A stretch of 64,000 nt of DNA from Acidisoma sp965199065 (GCF_965199065.1 NZ_CBDAQN010000003.1:62001-126000), one strand, 5' to 3'. Shown: positions 43,545 through 53,530, numbered from the stretch's first letter. Translations and numbers: made by a program. Notes: generated by a model from the sequence alone, not told the origin.

Positions 43545-44525
43545 ATGGCCCCTCCCGCCTTTTCACGAGACAGCAGCGGCTCACGGCGGGAACTCTTCCC
43601 CGAAATAGCCCCTTATGGCTCCGGCTATCTCGCCAGGAGCGCGGGTCATTCAATGTATTGGGAACAGGCGGGCAACCCCCGCGGCCTGCCGGCGCTGTTC
43701 CTTCACGGCGGTCCCGGCGCGGGTGCGGGCTCCGTCCATCGCCGGTTCTTCGACCCACGCCTCTGGCGGGTCGTGCTGTTCGACCAGCGCGGCGCCGGAC
43801 GGTCCCGTCCGCTCGGCGGCCTGGACGACAACACCACCGCCCATCTCGTCGCCGATATCGAGGCTTTGCGCAGCCAACTCGGTATCGAGCGCTGGCTGCT
43901 GTTCGGTGGTTCCTGGGGCTCGACGCTCGCCCTCAGCTACGCTCAGGCGCACCCGGAAAGAGTGACGGCCTGCGTGCTGCGCGGCATATTCCTCGGGCGC
44001 GACAGCGAGGTCGATTGGTTCCTCCAAGGCGTACGGGCCGTCTTCCCGGATGCCCATGACCAGTTCCTGGGCTACCTGCCGGAGGCCGAGCGCGGCGACG
44101 TGCTCAGCGCCTACCGCCGCCGTCTGAACGATCCGGACCCGCGCGTGCATGGCCCCGCCGCCCGCGCCTGGTCGGTGTATGAGGGATCCTGCAGCACGCT
44201 GCTGCCGCACCCGGAGACGGTCTCCACCTTCGCACGCGACCGGGCGGCTCTGGGGCTCGCGCGCATCGAGGCGCATTATTTCGCGCATCACCTGTTTCTG
44301 CCGCCCGAGGGGCTACTCGCCCATATGCCCCGCATCCGACACATCCCGGCCGAGATCGTGCAAGGCCGCTACGATATGGTGTGCCCGCCGCAGAGCGCCT
44401 TCGAACTCGCCGCCATCTGGACGGAGGCGCGGCTGACCGTCATCCCGGATGCGGGCCATTCGGCTTTGGAGCCTGGCACGCGGGCGGCCTTGCTGGCCGC
44501 GCTCGACCGGTTCGCGACGCCCTGA
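43545..44525 (+). CDS. pip: Proline iminopeptidase
   Basis: The protein is 326 residues from ATG 43545, 20 bases after the previous stop; a longer frame would overlap it. LFLHGGPGAGAG forms the oxyanion hole, DQRGAGRSRPLG follows, and the nucleophile elbow GGSWGSTLAL puts Ser at about 123. The acid/His pair is in VQGRYDMVCPP and IPDAGHSALEPG. The order and length match serine-type prolyl aminopeptidases of peptidase family S33, which free N-terminal proline in the cytoplasm. It is probably co-transcribed with the aminotransferase upstream. Confidence 0.9.
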   Translation: MAPPAFSRDSSGSRRELFPEIAPYGSGYLARSAGHSMYWEQAGNPRGLPALFLHGGPGAGAGSVHRRFFDPRLWRVVLFDQRGAGRSRPLGGLDDNTTAHLVADIEALRSQLGIERWLLFGGSWGSTLALSYAQAHPERVTACVLRGIFLGRDSEVDWFLQGVRAVFPDAHDQFLGYLPEAERGDVLSAYRRRLNDPDPRVHGPAARAWSVYEGSCSTLLPHPETVSTFARDRAALGLARIEAHYFAHHLFLPPEGLLAHMPRIRHIPAEIVQGRYDMVCPPQSAFELAAIWTEARLTVIPDAGHSALEPGTRAALLAALDRFATP

Positions 44526-44606
44526 CCGCCGCGTGACGACACCGGATCGTCACATTTCGTCCCTTCGCAGTTGGCTAGCTTTGCCGATGGCGAGGAGAAG
44601 ACCTGG

Positions 44607-46298
44607 ATGGTGGACTTGGAAATAAAGCTTAGCCGGCGCATGGCGCTGGCAGGGATCGCGGCGGCGGCGATTGCGAGCCCCGGCGCTGAAGCCGAAAGTA
44701 CCCTGGCCGGCACGACCCCCACCGCGCCGGCAACGGAGACGGCGCATGGCACCGTGTTCGAGGACAGCGACGGCAGCGGACGCCGCCAGTCTGGTAGCGC
44801 GGGCGTGCCGGACGTCATGGTCTCCAACGGGCGCGACGTCGTGGTCACCGATGCCGCCGGCCACTGGACGCTTCCGGTCCGTGAGGGCGATTCCATTTTC
44901 GTCATCAAGCCGACCGGCTGGATGACGCCGCTCGCTCCCGATACCCACCTGCCGAAGTTCAGCTACATCCATGAGCCGAAGGGCACGCCGGCGAGCCTCG
45001 GGTTGCGTTACCCCGGTATCGCACCGACAGGCCCCTTGCCCGCCAGCATCGACTTTCCGCTCCGCCGCCAGACGGAGCCGGCGCGCTTCAACGTCGTGCT
45101 GTTCACCGATCCGCAGCCCGAAAGCCTCAACGAACTGAGCTACGTGCGGGACGATGTTGTGGCGCAGGCCGTCGGCATCAGTGCGAGCTTCGGCATCACC
45201 ACCGGCGACATCATGTTCGATGACCTATCCGCCTACGAGCGCAGCAACAGGATCGTCGGCACGCTGGGCCTGCCCTGGTATAATTGCTGTGGCAATCACG
45301 ACATGAACTACGAGGCGCCCGACAACAGGTTCTCGCGCGAGACCTACAAGGGCGTCTATGGCGCCCGCTACTCCGCCTTCCAGTACGGCCGCGTCACCTT
45401 CTTCCTGCTCGATAACGTCGAGTACCTCGGCAACCACAAGTACCAGGGGCATTTCGGCCCGGATCAGCTGGGTTTCATCCGCAACGTGCTGGCGAAGGTG
45501 CCGCCGGACCAGCTTGTCGTGTTGTGCATGCATATCCCGCTGCGCACCCTCGCCGGGAACACGCCGAACAACGCATCGGTTGACTGGCAGGAGTTCCTCG
45601 GCGTGATCGCCGGGCGCTCCGCCACCGTCAGCTTCAGCGGCCACACCCACACCAACGAGCACCATTATCTGACGGCCGCAAACGCTCCGGCATCGGTGTT
45701 GCCGCATCATCACCACGTGCTATCGGCGGTATCGGGCAGTTGGTGGAGCGGACCCTTCGATGTCCGCGGCATCCCGGTGGCGCTCGCCTCGGACGGTGCG
45801 CCGAACGGGTTCCATGTTCTGTCGATCGACGGCGCTGCCTACACGACGCGGCTCTACCCGGCGCATGATCCCAAGCAGTCGCAGATGCGGATCGTGCTCG
45901 ATACCGGCGTCCACGATACCGATCCGGAGGTGCTGAAGGAGTATATGCCTGGACAGCTTCTCGGCGGCCCCATCAGCGCCGCGGCGGCGGGATCCACGCG
46001 CCTCCTTGTGAACTTCTACGATGGCGGACCCAAATCCTCGGTCGGCTTCCTCATTGGCGCGGGGACGACCTGGGTGCCGATGCAGCGCGTCGAACGGCTC
46101 GACCCGTTCGTGCAGGACGTTTACGCTCGCAACCGCGCGGTGACGAAGCCCTGGGTGTTTCCGGGCAAATCGAGCCACGTCTGGCAGGCCGCGCTGCCGG
46201 CCGACCTTGCTCCCGGCACCTACGGTATCCGCGTGCAGGGCACCGACGAATATGGCCGGCAACATGAGAGCATGCTGGTTCTGGAAGTCACAGCCTAA
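44607..46298 (+). CDS. Exported calcineurin-like metallophosphoesterase
   Basis: The protein is 563 residues from ATG 44607, chosen because GAGGAGAAG lies upstream; a TTG at 44571 would add 12 residues. The N-terminus has a twin-arginine-like export signal (LSRRMALAGIAAAAIASPGA). A small beta domain (TVFEDSDGSGRRQSGSAGVP) comes next, as in MetallophosN. The catalytic centre shows NVVLFTDPQP, TTGDIMFDD, CCGNHDMNYE, CMHIPLRT and FSGHTHTNEHH, all metal ligands being present. A MetallophosC-like domain ends the protein. It should be a periplasmic phosphatase or phosphodiesterase of unknown substrate. Confidence 0.88.
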   Translation: MVDLEIKLSRRMALAGIAAAAIASPGAEAESTLAGTTPTAPATETAHGTVFEDSDGSGRRQSGSAGVPDVMVSNGRDVVVTDAAGHWTLPVREGDSIFVIKPTGWMTPLAPDTHLPKFSYIHEPKGTPASLGLRYPGIAPTGPLPASIDFPLRRQTEPARFNVVLFTDPQPESLNELSYVRDDVVAQAVGISASFGITTGDIMFDDLSAYERSNRIVGTLGLPWYNCCGNHDMNYEAPDNRFSRETYKGVYGARYSAFQYGRVTFFLLDNVEYLGNHKYQGHFGPDQLGFIRNVLAKVPPDQLVVLCMHIPLRTLAGNTPNNASVDWQEFLGVIAGRSATVSFSGHTHTNEHHYLTAANAPASVLPHHHHVLSAVSGSWWSGPFDVRGIPVALASDGAPNGFHVLSIDGAAYTTRLYPAHDPKQSQMRIVLDTGVHDTDPEVLKEYMPGQLLGGPISAAAAGSTRLLVNFYDGGPKSSVGFLIGAGTTWVPMQRVERLDPFVQDVYARNRAVTKPWVFPGKSSHVWQAALPADLAPGTYGIRVQGTDEYGRQHESMLVLEVTA

Positions 46299-46304
46299 GG
46301 CGAC

Positions 46305-47465
46305 CTACGCTGCGACCCGGTCCGCCGCGTCGGCGCCACGGGAACCCATCGGCTTCTCGGGGCCTTCCGTCGTATCCTTGGCCGTTTGGTGTTCCATCTC
46401 GGCATCGAGTTCGGCGCCGACGAGCACGACCGTCGCCGACAGCCAGAGCCAGGTCATGAAGCCGACCGCCGCCCCCAAGGTTCCGTACGTCTTGTTGTAG
46501 CTGCCGAAATGGGCCGTGTAGTAGGAGAAGGCGACGGAGACGATCAGCCAGCCGATGGTGGCTGCCGCGCTGCCCCATGTCACCCAACGCCAGCGCGCCT
46601 TGGCCCGGCAGGGACCATAGCGGTAGACGAGGCTGAGGAAGACGCCGAGGCCCACGAGCAGCACCGGCCAGCGCACCAGGTCCAGCACCAGTTTCGCTCC
46701 GGAGCCAATGCCGACGAAGCTGAGGATGGCCGGCAACGCCACGACACCGCCGATCGCGACCATGAGGAACAGGATGCTTCCGATCGTGAAGATCATCGCG
46801 ATGACGGTCAGCCTGATGAAGCTGCGCGTCTCGTTTTCGTTATAGGCGACGTTGAGGGCGCTGAACAACGCCTTGATGCCGGAGGTCGCACTCCAGAGCG
46901 AGGTTGCGAGCCCGATCGCCAGCCCGAGGCCGAGCGCCTTGTGCGGGCTGGAGGCGAGGGATTTCAGCTGCCCGGTGATGATGTCCATGCCGCCACCGGG
47001 CACGACGCCCTTGATGCCAGAGATGGTGTCGGAGAGCGTGCGTGGGTCGGCGATGAGCCCATACAACGAGACCAGCATGGCCAACGCCGGAAACAGGGCC
47101 AGCAGCGAGTAGAACGTCATGGCAGCCGCCTGCGCCAGCAAACCGTCCTGCATGACGGCATTGCCCGTGCGCTTCAGTATCTGCCACCAGCCCTTCGGCG
47201 GAATGTCGCTCGGCTTGTCGGCGCCGCGGCCAGGTGCATCGGGCGCTACGACGTCGTGGTCGTCCCGGGCGCCCTGTGGTCCGGTTCCAGTGCCCACGCC
47301 GGGACCGTTGCCTGCCAGTGGGCCGCGCTTGACCGGGCCGACGTTCGGTTGCTGGTCCGGGCTCGTCCCCTGGGACCTGTTCAACCCTGAAAGCGCCATT
47401 CCAATCAGGATCGTCGCCCCGGCTGCCGCCGATGCACGTGTGGCCCGCTGCGCGATACCGGTCAT
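46305..47465 (-). CDS. YihY/BrkB-family inner-membrane protein
   Basis: The protein is 386 residues. The first 95 are polar and Pro/Gly-rich. Six membrane helices follow, with the family stretch LLAQAAAMTFYSLLALFPAL, then GLGLAIGLATSLWSATSGIK and NETRSFIRLTVIAMIFTIGS. YGTLGAAVGFMTWLWLSATV lies near the end. The family is often labelled ribonuclease BN or virulence factor BrkB, but it is a membrane protein of unclear role and not an RNase. Its stop is six bases from that of the convergent phosphoesterase gene. Confidence 0.88.
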   Translation of the reverse strand: MTGIAQRATRASAAAGATILIGMALSGLNRSQGTSPDQQPNVGPVKRGPLAGNGPGVGTGTGPQGARDDHDVVAPDAPGRGADKPSDIPPKGWWQILKRTGNAVMQDGLLAQAAAMTFYSLLALFPALAMLVSLYGLIADPRTLSDTISGIKGVVPGGGMDIITGQLKSLASSPHKALGLGLAIGLATSLWSATSGIKALFSALNVAYNENETRSFIRLTVIAMIFTIGSILFLMVAIGGVVALPAILSFVGIGSGAKLVLDLVRWPVLLVGLGVFLSLVYRYGPCRAKARWRWVTWGSAAATIGWLIVSVAFSYYTAHFGSYNKTYGTLGAAVGFMTWLWLSATVVLVGAELDAEMEHQTAKDTTEGPEKPMGSRGADAADRVAA

Positions 47466-47488
47466 GAAGGATGCTCTCGCCGTCTGCG

Positions 47489-47632
47489 TTAAGGCGCTGA
47501 TGTACGGCTGTTGCCGGAGCCAACCCGCGGGTCGGCTTGGCTTCCGGCGTCTGAGGCACTGCCCACGGCCGCGCGATCATGCCCTCCAGCCGTGGCGGCA
47601 CCGGCGATAAAGAGCTTTGCTTTGGTCGCCAT
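47489..47632 (-). CDS. Possible small protein upstream of the YihY-type gene
   Basis: The frame is 47 residues from ATG 47632, with AGGA in front and a Gly/Ser/Ala-rich product (MATKAKLFIAGAATAGG start). It ends 24 bases before the YihY-type start on the same strand. No family is recognised. Confidence 0.3.
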   Translation of the reverse strand: MATKAKLFIAGAATAGGHDRAAVGSASDAGSQADPRVGSGNSRTSAP

Positions 47633-47771
47633 GTTTCCGGATCCTAAATTGTGCTCTAGATTGCGCGTTATTGGCGATTTCGGCCTGTATCTGCGGAATG
47701 CTAGGGGTAGCGTCACGTTTTTGCGGCGCAACGCCCCCAAGCTGCACCGCCACGCGAAGGAGACCCGCTTC

Positions 47772-48551
47772 ATGGATAGTCCGATTTTCGAACTCCCGAC
47801 GCCGCCCGGACCTCATCATGAGGAGACGGCGCAGTCGGTCCGTGAGGATCTCGCCGCCGCCTACCGGCTCATCGCTCATTTCGGCATGACCGACACTGTC
47901 TATACCCATCTCTCTGCACGGCTCCCGGGTCCTGGCAACCGCTTTCTCGTCAATCCCTACGGCCTGCTGTTCGAGGAAATTACGGCGAGTTCGCTGGTCG
48001 AGGTCGATGCCAACGGCGAACCCGCGCAGGAGACGCGTTGGCCAGTCAACCCCGCCGGCTTCGTCATTCATTCCGCACTTCATATGGGCAGGCCGGATGC
48101 ACACTGCGTCATGCATACCCACACTCTCGCCGGGATGACCGTCGCGGCTCAGCAGGGTGGCCTGCTGCCGCTCAATCAGATCAGCATGGAGTTCCTCGAT
48201 CAGGTGGCGCTCCACGACTATGAGGGCGTCGCCGATGACGACAACCTCAGCGAGCGGGACCGGCTGGTGCGCGATCTTGGCCCATCCCGCCATTGCATGA
48301 TCTTGCGGACGCATGGGTTGCTGACGGTCGGCGCTACTGTCGCCGAGGCCTTCTACTGGATGTATTACCTGGAGCAGGCCTGCCGCATTCAGGTGTCTGC
48401 GCAGTCGACCGGGGCTCCGCTCTCCATCCCTTCGGAGGCCGTGCAGCGGCGGACCATGGCGCAGTTCACTCACGGCCCGGACCATGGGTGGCTCGTCTGG
48501 CAAGCCCTTCGCCGCAAGATGGATCGGGAGCAGCCGGACTATCGCCTCTAG
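47772..48551 (+). CDS. Class II aldolase/adducin-family protein
   Basis: The protein is 259 residues from ATG 47772, chosen because of AAGGAG upstream. HFGMTDTVYTHLSARLPG and FLVNPYGLLFEEITASSLVE are typical openings. The zinc histidines are seen in CVMHTHTLAG and ILRTHGLLTVG. The family includes fuculose/ribulose phosphate aldolases and decarboxylases, and many members in alphaproteobacteria have no known substrate. It stands alone, divergent from the small frame at 47489. Confidence 0.87.
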   Translation: MDSPIFELPTPPGPHHEETAQSVREDLAAAYRLIAHFGMTDTVYTHLSARLPGPGNRFLVNPYGLLFEEITASSLVEVDANGEPAQETRWPVNPAGFVIHSALHMGRPDAHCVMHTHTLAGMTVAAQQGGLLPLNQISMEFLDQVALHDYEGVADDDNLSERDRLVRDLGPSRHCMILRTHGLLTVGATVAEAFYWMYYLEQACRIQVSAQSTGAPLSIPSEAVQRRTMAQFTHGPDHGWLVWQALRRKMDREQPDYRL

Positions 48552-48771
48552 ACGCGCGCAGGCCGGGAAACCCTCTTCCCAAGCGACCCGGCTAGTAAAA
48601 CGACCAGTGGCCAATGCTTCGCAAAGCATTGGCAAGTCGCGGCGGCCCGCGTTTGAGGTCAACTGAGACTTCCAGAAAAGACGTGCGCCGCCCCAACTTC
48701 TGTGGAACATTTGTTCGAGCGGTTCTAGAAGTCTGACGACACTTCACGTTTCTCGAGTTGGAAGAGGCTGT

Positions 48772-49254
48772 ATGCAATATGTACCACCGCTTCGCATCTT
48801 GGCGGATGCCGGAAGCGTTGAGCGTTCCGACAGCCGGATAACATTGCCGCTGGAATCCTTCTACGCCATCTTGCGGGCGGCGTTCGAAGGGCCTGCCTTC
48901 GATCCGGACTGGTACCTCGCCACCTACCCGGATGTGGCGACCGCCATTGCCGACGGGGTCGTACCCGACGCTGTCACCCACTTCGTGCGGTTCGGCTATT
49001 TCGAGAACAGGCGGCCTCGCTCATTCGATATCGACGTTCGCTGGTACGAGGATGCTTATCAGGATGTCGCCGGCGCCATCCGGTCGGGCAGCGTCTCCGA
49101 TGCGCGTTCGCACTTCAACACCAACGGATATTTCGAAGCGCGCGCACCGACTGCTGAGGCCGCTTCCGCTTTCGCAACGCTGCTGATGATCGCGGCAGCC
49201 CGCTCGGAGACCGCTGTAAAATCCGCTACGGCACCAAAACGTTCGCGCCGGTGA
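48772..49254 (+). CDS. Small protein with two WYxxxYxDV-type repeats
   Basis: The protein is 160 residues. Two copies of a roughly 45-residue unit are visible. The first is FDPDWYLATYPDVATAIADG with VTHFVRFGYFENR; the second is IDVRWYEDAYQDVAGAIRSG with RSHFNTNGYFEAR. This motif occurs in glycan-related and surface proteins of proteobacteria, with no established function. There is no signal peptide. The C-terminus is Ala-rich and ends with basic residues. Confidence 0.75.
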   Translation: MQYVPPLRILADAGSVERSDSRITLPLESFYAILRAAFEGPAFDPDWYLATYPDVATAIADGVVPDAVTHFVRFGYFENRRPRSFDIDVRWYEDAYQDVAGAIRSGSVSDARSHFNTNGYFEARAPTAEAASAFATLLMIAAARSETAVKSATAPKRSRR

Positions 49255-49397
49255 CGCGGCCGCCGAGGATGACGACACAAACTTGATTGGGAGTAGCCGC
49301 CGCGGCAGCAAGGAATGATCAAGACAAGCGGTCCCCGCTCTGGGTCTGGTGGCGGTTGCTGGTCTGGCTTTGGCGATTGATCACGCAGCCGGGGTAA

Positions 49398-51011
49398 TCA
49401 GCCGGTAATGCTCAGCGCGAGCGCCTCGGCGACGCGGATGCCGTCAACGCCGGCGGAGAGGATGCCGCCGGCATACCCCGCGCCCTCACCGGCCGGAAAC
49501 AACCCCATCGTGTTCAGGCTTTGCAAGCCGGCCCCGCGGCCGATTCGCAACGGCGAGGAGGTGCGGGTTTCCACCCCGGTCAGCACGGCATCCTCCAGGG
49601 CGAAGCCGCGGATCTGGCGGTCGAAGGCGGGGATCGCCTCGCGAATGGCCGCTACCGCGTAATCCGGCAGGCAGGTGGAGAGGTCGGTCGGCGTCACGCC
49701 GGGCTTGTAGGAAGGCACAACCGTGCCGAGCGCAGTCGAAGGACGCCCCGCCATGAAGTCCCCCAGGCGCTGGGCGGGCGCGGCATAGGTGCTCCCGCCG
49801 GCCAGAAACGCCTGCCGCTCCCAATGGCGCTGAAAATCGATTCCTGCCAGCGGACCGCCGGGGTAATCGTCCGGGGTGATGCCCACGACGATGCCGGCAT
49901 TCGCATTGCGCTCGGCCCGTGAATACTGGCTCATGCCATTGGTCACGACATGGCCGGGCTCGGAGGCCGCCGCCACCACCGTCCCGCCCGGGCACATGCA
50001 GAAGCTATAGACCGAGCGGCCGTTTCCGGCATGATGCACCAGCTTGTAGTCGGCCGCGCCCAGCAGCGGGTGGCCCGCCGCATCGCCGAAACGGCAGCGG
50101 TCGATCAGCGACTGCGGATGCTCGATACGGAAACCGATCGAGAACGGCTTTGGCGCCATCGCGACATTCCGCTCCGCCAGCATCGCGAAGCTGTCGCGCG
50201 CGCTGTGCCCGACGGCCAGCACAACCCGGTCGGCGGCAATGCGTTCGCCGTCGGCCAACATCACCCCCGTGACGCGCCGCGCGCCGGTTCCGGTCTCCTC
50301 GATGTCGAGGTCGGCGACGCGGCTGCCGAAGCGATACTCTCCGCCCAGCGCCTCAATCTGCGCGCGCAGGCTCTCCACCACGGTCACCAGCCGGAACGTG
50401 CCGATATGCGGCTTGCTGACATAGAGGATCTCCTCGGGCGCGCCGGCGGCGACGAACTCCGTCAGCACGCGCCTGCCGAGATGCAGCGGGTCCTTGATGC
50501 CGCTCCAAAGCTTGCCGTCCGAGAAGGTCCCAGCGCCGCCCTCGCCGAACTGCACGTTCGACTCGGGCGTAAGGACACCGCGCCGCCACAGCGCCCAGGT
50601 GTCCTTGGTCCGCTCGCGCACGACGCGGCCGCGGTCGAGGATGATCGGCCGGAACCCCATCTGGGCGAGCGTCAGCGCCGCCATAAGACCGCAGGGTCCC
50701 GCTCCGATCACGACCGGCCGCAGCTGAAGACCGGGGGGCGCATGCGTCACGAGGCGATAGCTCATATCGGGAGCTATCCCGACATGGCGGTTGCCGCCGA
50801 GGCGTGCGAGTACAGCCGCTTCATCGGCGACGCTCACGTCCACCGTATAGATGAGGGAGATCGCCGAGCGGCGGCGCGCGTCGTAGCCGCGGCGAACCAC
50901 CTCATGGGTGATGAGATCGTCCGCGCCCACGCCAAGCCGATCGCGAATGGCGGCGAGCAGGGCCGCTGCGTCGTGGTCCAGGGGCAGCTTGATTTCCGTC
51001 AGGCGAAGCAT
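49398..51011 (-). CDS. FAD-dependent dehydrogenase (COG2509-like)
   Basis: The protein is 537 residues. The N-terminal 90 residues form a small alpha/beta domain. The dinucleotide fold then starts with PVVIGAGPCGLMAALTLAQM and the acidic end IILDRGR. ESNVQFGEGGAGTFSDGKLW is highly characteristic of this uncharacterised family. DRVVLAVGHSARDSF and the C-terminal MGLFPAGEGAGYAGGILSAG close the FAD site. The electron acceptor and substrate are unknown. Its start is 39 bases after the TIGR02302 gene on the same strand, so the two are likely one transcript. Confidence 0.9.
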   Translation of the reverse strand: MLRLTEIKLPLDHDAAALLAAIRDRLGVGADDLITHEVVRRGYDARRRSAISLIYTVDVSVADEAAVLARLGGNRHVGIAPDMSYRLVTHAPPGLQLRPVVIGAGPCGLMAALTLAQMGFRPIILDRGRVVRERTKDTWALWRRGVLTPESNVQFGEGGAGTFSDGKLWSGIKDPLHLGRRVLTEFVAAGAPEEILYVSKPHIGTFRLVTVVESLRAQIEALGGEYRFGSRVADLDIEETGTGARRVTGVMLADGERIAADRVVLAVGHSARDSFAMLAERNVAMAPKPFSIGFRIEHPQSLIDRCRFGDAAGHPLLGAADYKLVHHAGNGRSVYSFCMCPGGTVVAAASEPGHVVTNGMSQYSRAERNANAGIVVGITPDDYPGGPLAGIDFQRHWERQAFLAGGSTYAAPAQRLGDFMAGRPSTALGTVVPSYKPGVTPTDLSTCLPDYAVAAIREAIPAFDRQIRGFALEDAVLTGVETRTSSPLRIGRGAGLQSLNTMGLFPAGEGAGYAGGILSAGVDGIRVAEALALSITG

Positions 51012-51049
51012 CGCGTCCGCTTAGCAGAATCGGCTGGGACTCTGACCCC

Positions 51050-53530
51050 TCAGAATGGCTGCAGCAGACGCTCGATATAGTCGAGTTCGCTGGGCGTCAG
51101 GCTGCGGTCGCCCGCCTTGTCGCGTAGTTCCTGAAGGATGGCGCGCAGCCGGGCCTGGCCGGTGCCGTTCGGGATCGCGACATCGGCGCCGAGGCTTGTT
51201 CCCTGCCCGGAGGTCAGCGGCCGCCCAAGCGGATCCGTTTCCCCGTCGCCTTGCGAAAATCCGTCCTGCCCGCCCGGCTGCCCGCCCATCTGGTCACCAG
51301 GTTGCATGCCGCCGATCTGCATGGAACCCTGCCCATTCTGCTGAGAAAGGCGCTGCCCGAGCGCGTTGGCTGCCTGCTGCAGGCCCGCGATCGCCCTCTG
51401 CTGCGCCGCGCTCGCCCCGCCATCCTGGTTCGCCTGCAACTGCTGCACCGCCTGCCCCATCGCCCGCCCGGCGCCATCGATCGACGAGCCCAACCGTGAA
51501 GACAGAGCCGAGAGCGCCTGACGCAGCTGCGCCTGAGCCTGCGCGTCGCGGGCATCGCCAGCCGGATCGGGCGCATCGGCACCAGCGCGATGAGCCGAAT
51601 GATCCAGGAGCTGTGCCTGGCTGCGCATCATCGACTGCAGAGCCGCGAGGTCCTTCATCGCCTGAGCGCGCGCCGCCGTTTGAGCCGGATCGGGCTTCAC
51701 GACCCTTGCCTGCTCCAGCGCCTGGAGGCTTCGCTCGAGCGCCGCCAGTTCCTGCCGCATCGCCTGCACATCGCCGGCGTGGGCCGCCGCCTCCATGGCC
51801 CGCATCTCGCGCGCGAGCTGGGACAGGTCGAGCGACCGAGTGCCTGCTGGCGCACCGATGGCGCCGCCCTGCCGCTGCGCCATCTGCATCAGCGTGGAGA
51901 GATGTTGCAGAACGGCGGCCTGAACGGCCTGCATGAGGCGAGCCAGAGCGGCCGGCGTCGTCGATGGCGACCACAGCGCGTCCTTCAGCGCCGCATTCGC
52001 CTTGTCCAAGGCCTGCGCGGTGTCGGCGGCATCGCCTTGTTCGAAGTGCAGCGCTACCTGCCAAAGCTGATCAATGGCGTCACTCACGGCCGAAGGCGCA
52101 GGATCGTCCACCAGTCGCCAGCCTGTCGCCATCAACGGCAACGTAGCGTCGGACGGTTTGGCCGCCGCCACTGCCGCGGCTCCGGTCTCAAAAATGGCCT
52201 GCGCCGCGGCCGCCCGCGCGGCCGGATCCTGCGGCCGGGAGCTGAGCACCAGCGCCTTGCGGATTGCGATCACCGCCCTCGCCTGCGGGTCGGAGAAGCG
52301 CCGCTCCGGCAGCGTCAAACTAATCTCTGGCGATAGGCCCTGTAGGCCGCCGGCGTCGCGGTCGCCGAGCCGCATGGTGACGGGCAGGCCCGCCCAAGGG
52401 TTGGCGGTCAGATCCGCGACCTGAACGGCATCGATGGCAGGCGCCGGGCCGTCCGGCAGGGTGAGCGGCAGGGTCAAGGCCGGGTCCGCAGGATGGCCCA
52501 CGAGTTGCGCCCGCATCTGCGCGGCGACGACGGCGTAGTTGTCCGTCGCATGCCATGCGAGCCGCAGGCTGGCGCTGCCCTGGTCCGGCCTGGGTTCCCC
52601 GGCAAAGGCGATGGTCGGCGGCCGATTGGCCGACACAGTCAGGCTCCAGCGGGCCAGCCTCTCGCCGCCTCCGCGCAAGATGAGCACACCGCTACGGGTC
52701 AGCACGCTATTCAGCTGGAAGCTATCCGCGTCCAGGCTGTGGAAGGCGGCATCAGCCCCGGCGAGCTTGGGCCTGCGATGCACACCGGAAACCGTCACCG
52801 TCAGGCGCGAACCGGCCGGCACGCTGAGCTCCGCGTCATGTCCTGGGAGCAGCAACGGGGCTCGGCCCGTATAATCGGGCGGCGTCACCCAGGCGGTCAC
52901 CGAGGGTGGCGTTCCCGCGCCCCCCAGGAGCAACGCGAAATCGAAGGTCAGGGCGGAGCCGAGCCGCGCACGCGCAGCGGGGCCGGCGACCCAGGCGCAG
53001 ACGATCAGGGCCGCGATCAGCCCGCCCCGAAACATGATGCGATCGCGCCGGGTCAGCCAGGGCCAGGGCAGACGCAGCCGCAACCGCTTGGCGGCGGTAA
53101 GGCTCCGCTGCCGATGGACCTGCCAGACTGCAAGGGAGGCCGCATCTGTCTGCGCGGGTGTATCCTCCAGCGCGGCGATCGGATCATGGGCCAGACCGGA
53201 AGCGGTCTGCAACCGATGCCTGGCCGCGGCATCATTCGGCCAGCGGACGCGCCAGACCGCGACGCTCAGCCAGATGATGGCCAACGCAATATCGCCCACC
53301 AGCACAACTGTGTTCAGCGGCCGGCCGAGGCGCTGCGGCAGTCCCAGCAGCGCCACGCAAACATAGGCGCCGAGGATGCCGGCCGGAGGCCATAGGATTG
53401 GCCAGATAGCCTCGAAGATGAGCAGCGCCATTGCTGCGCGCCGCCAGCGAGCGAGCCGGCGTGGCAGCCGGCCGCGCATTGGCCCGCCGGACTTTTTCAG
53501 TAGCTTGGGGCTGCCGCGTCCGAAAGCCAT
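51050..53530 (-). CDS. TIGR02302-family membrane-anchored protein
   Basis: The protein is about 826 residues from ATG 53530, with a GGGAGACGG ribosome site; it overlaps the end of lysA by 34 bases. Two hydrophobic segments lie in the first 90 residues and another near 160-180. A long alanine- and glutamine-rich, coiled-coil-like region follows (QAVQAAVLQHLSTLMQMAQR). The C-terminal Met/Gln/Gly-rich stretch includes GSMQIGGMQPGDQMGGQPGG, and the end is ILQELRDKAGDRSLTPSELD. These match the alphaproteobacterial TIGR02302 family of unknown function. Confidence 0.87.
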   Translation of the reverse strand: MAFGRGSPKLLKKSGGPMRGRLPRRLARWRRAAMALLIFEAIWPILWPPAGILGAYVCVALLGLPQRLGRPLNTVVLVGDIALAIIWLSVAVWRVRWPNDAAARHRLQTASGLAHDPIAALEDTPAQTDAASLAVWQVHRQRSLTAAKRLRLRLPWPWLTRRDRIMFRGGLIAALIVCAWVAGPAARARLGSALTFDFALLLGGAGTPPSVTAWVTPPDYTGRAPLLLPGHDAELSVPAGSRLTVTVSGVHRRPKLAGADAAFHSLDADSFQLNSVLTRSGVLILRGGGERLARWSLTVSANRPPTIAFAGEPRPDQGSASLRLAWHATDNYAVVAAQMRAQLVGHPADPALTLPLTLPDGPAPAIDAVQVADLTANPWAGLPVTMRLGDRDAGGLQGLSPEISLTLPERRFSDPQARAVIAIRKALVLSSRPQDPAARAAAAQAIFETGAAAVAAAKPSDATLPLMATGWRLVDDPAPSAVSDAIDQLWQVALHFEQGDAADTAQALDKANAALKDALWSPSTTPAALARLMQAVQAAVLQHLSTLMQMAQRQGGAIGAPAGTRSLDLSQLAREMRAMEAAAHAGDVQAMRQELAALERSLQALEQARVVKPDPAQTAARAQAMKDLAALQSMMRSQAQLLDHSAHRAGADAPDPAGDARDAQAQAQLRQALSALSSRLGSSIDGAGRAMGQAVQQLQANQDGGASAAQQRAIAGLQQAANALGQRLSQQNGQGSMQIGGMQPGDQMGGQPGGQDGFSQGDGETDPLGRPLTSGQGTSLGADVAIPNGTGQARLRAILQELRDKAGDRSLTPSELDYIERLLQPF

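Noticed and set aside
42266..43546. Long minus-strand frame opposite the DegT aminotransferase gene
   Set aside because: It is antisense to a gene with clear motifs. Its composition is a by-product of GC-rich third positions, and no family is visible.
46386..47390. Plus-strand frame opposite the YihY-type gene
   Set aside because: It is a shadow of a membrane protein gene and is full of Asp, Arg and Gln.
52493..53395. Plus-strand frame opposite the TIGR02302 gene
   Set aside because: It is antisense to a recognisable gene with no motif of its own.
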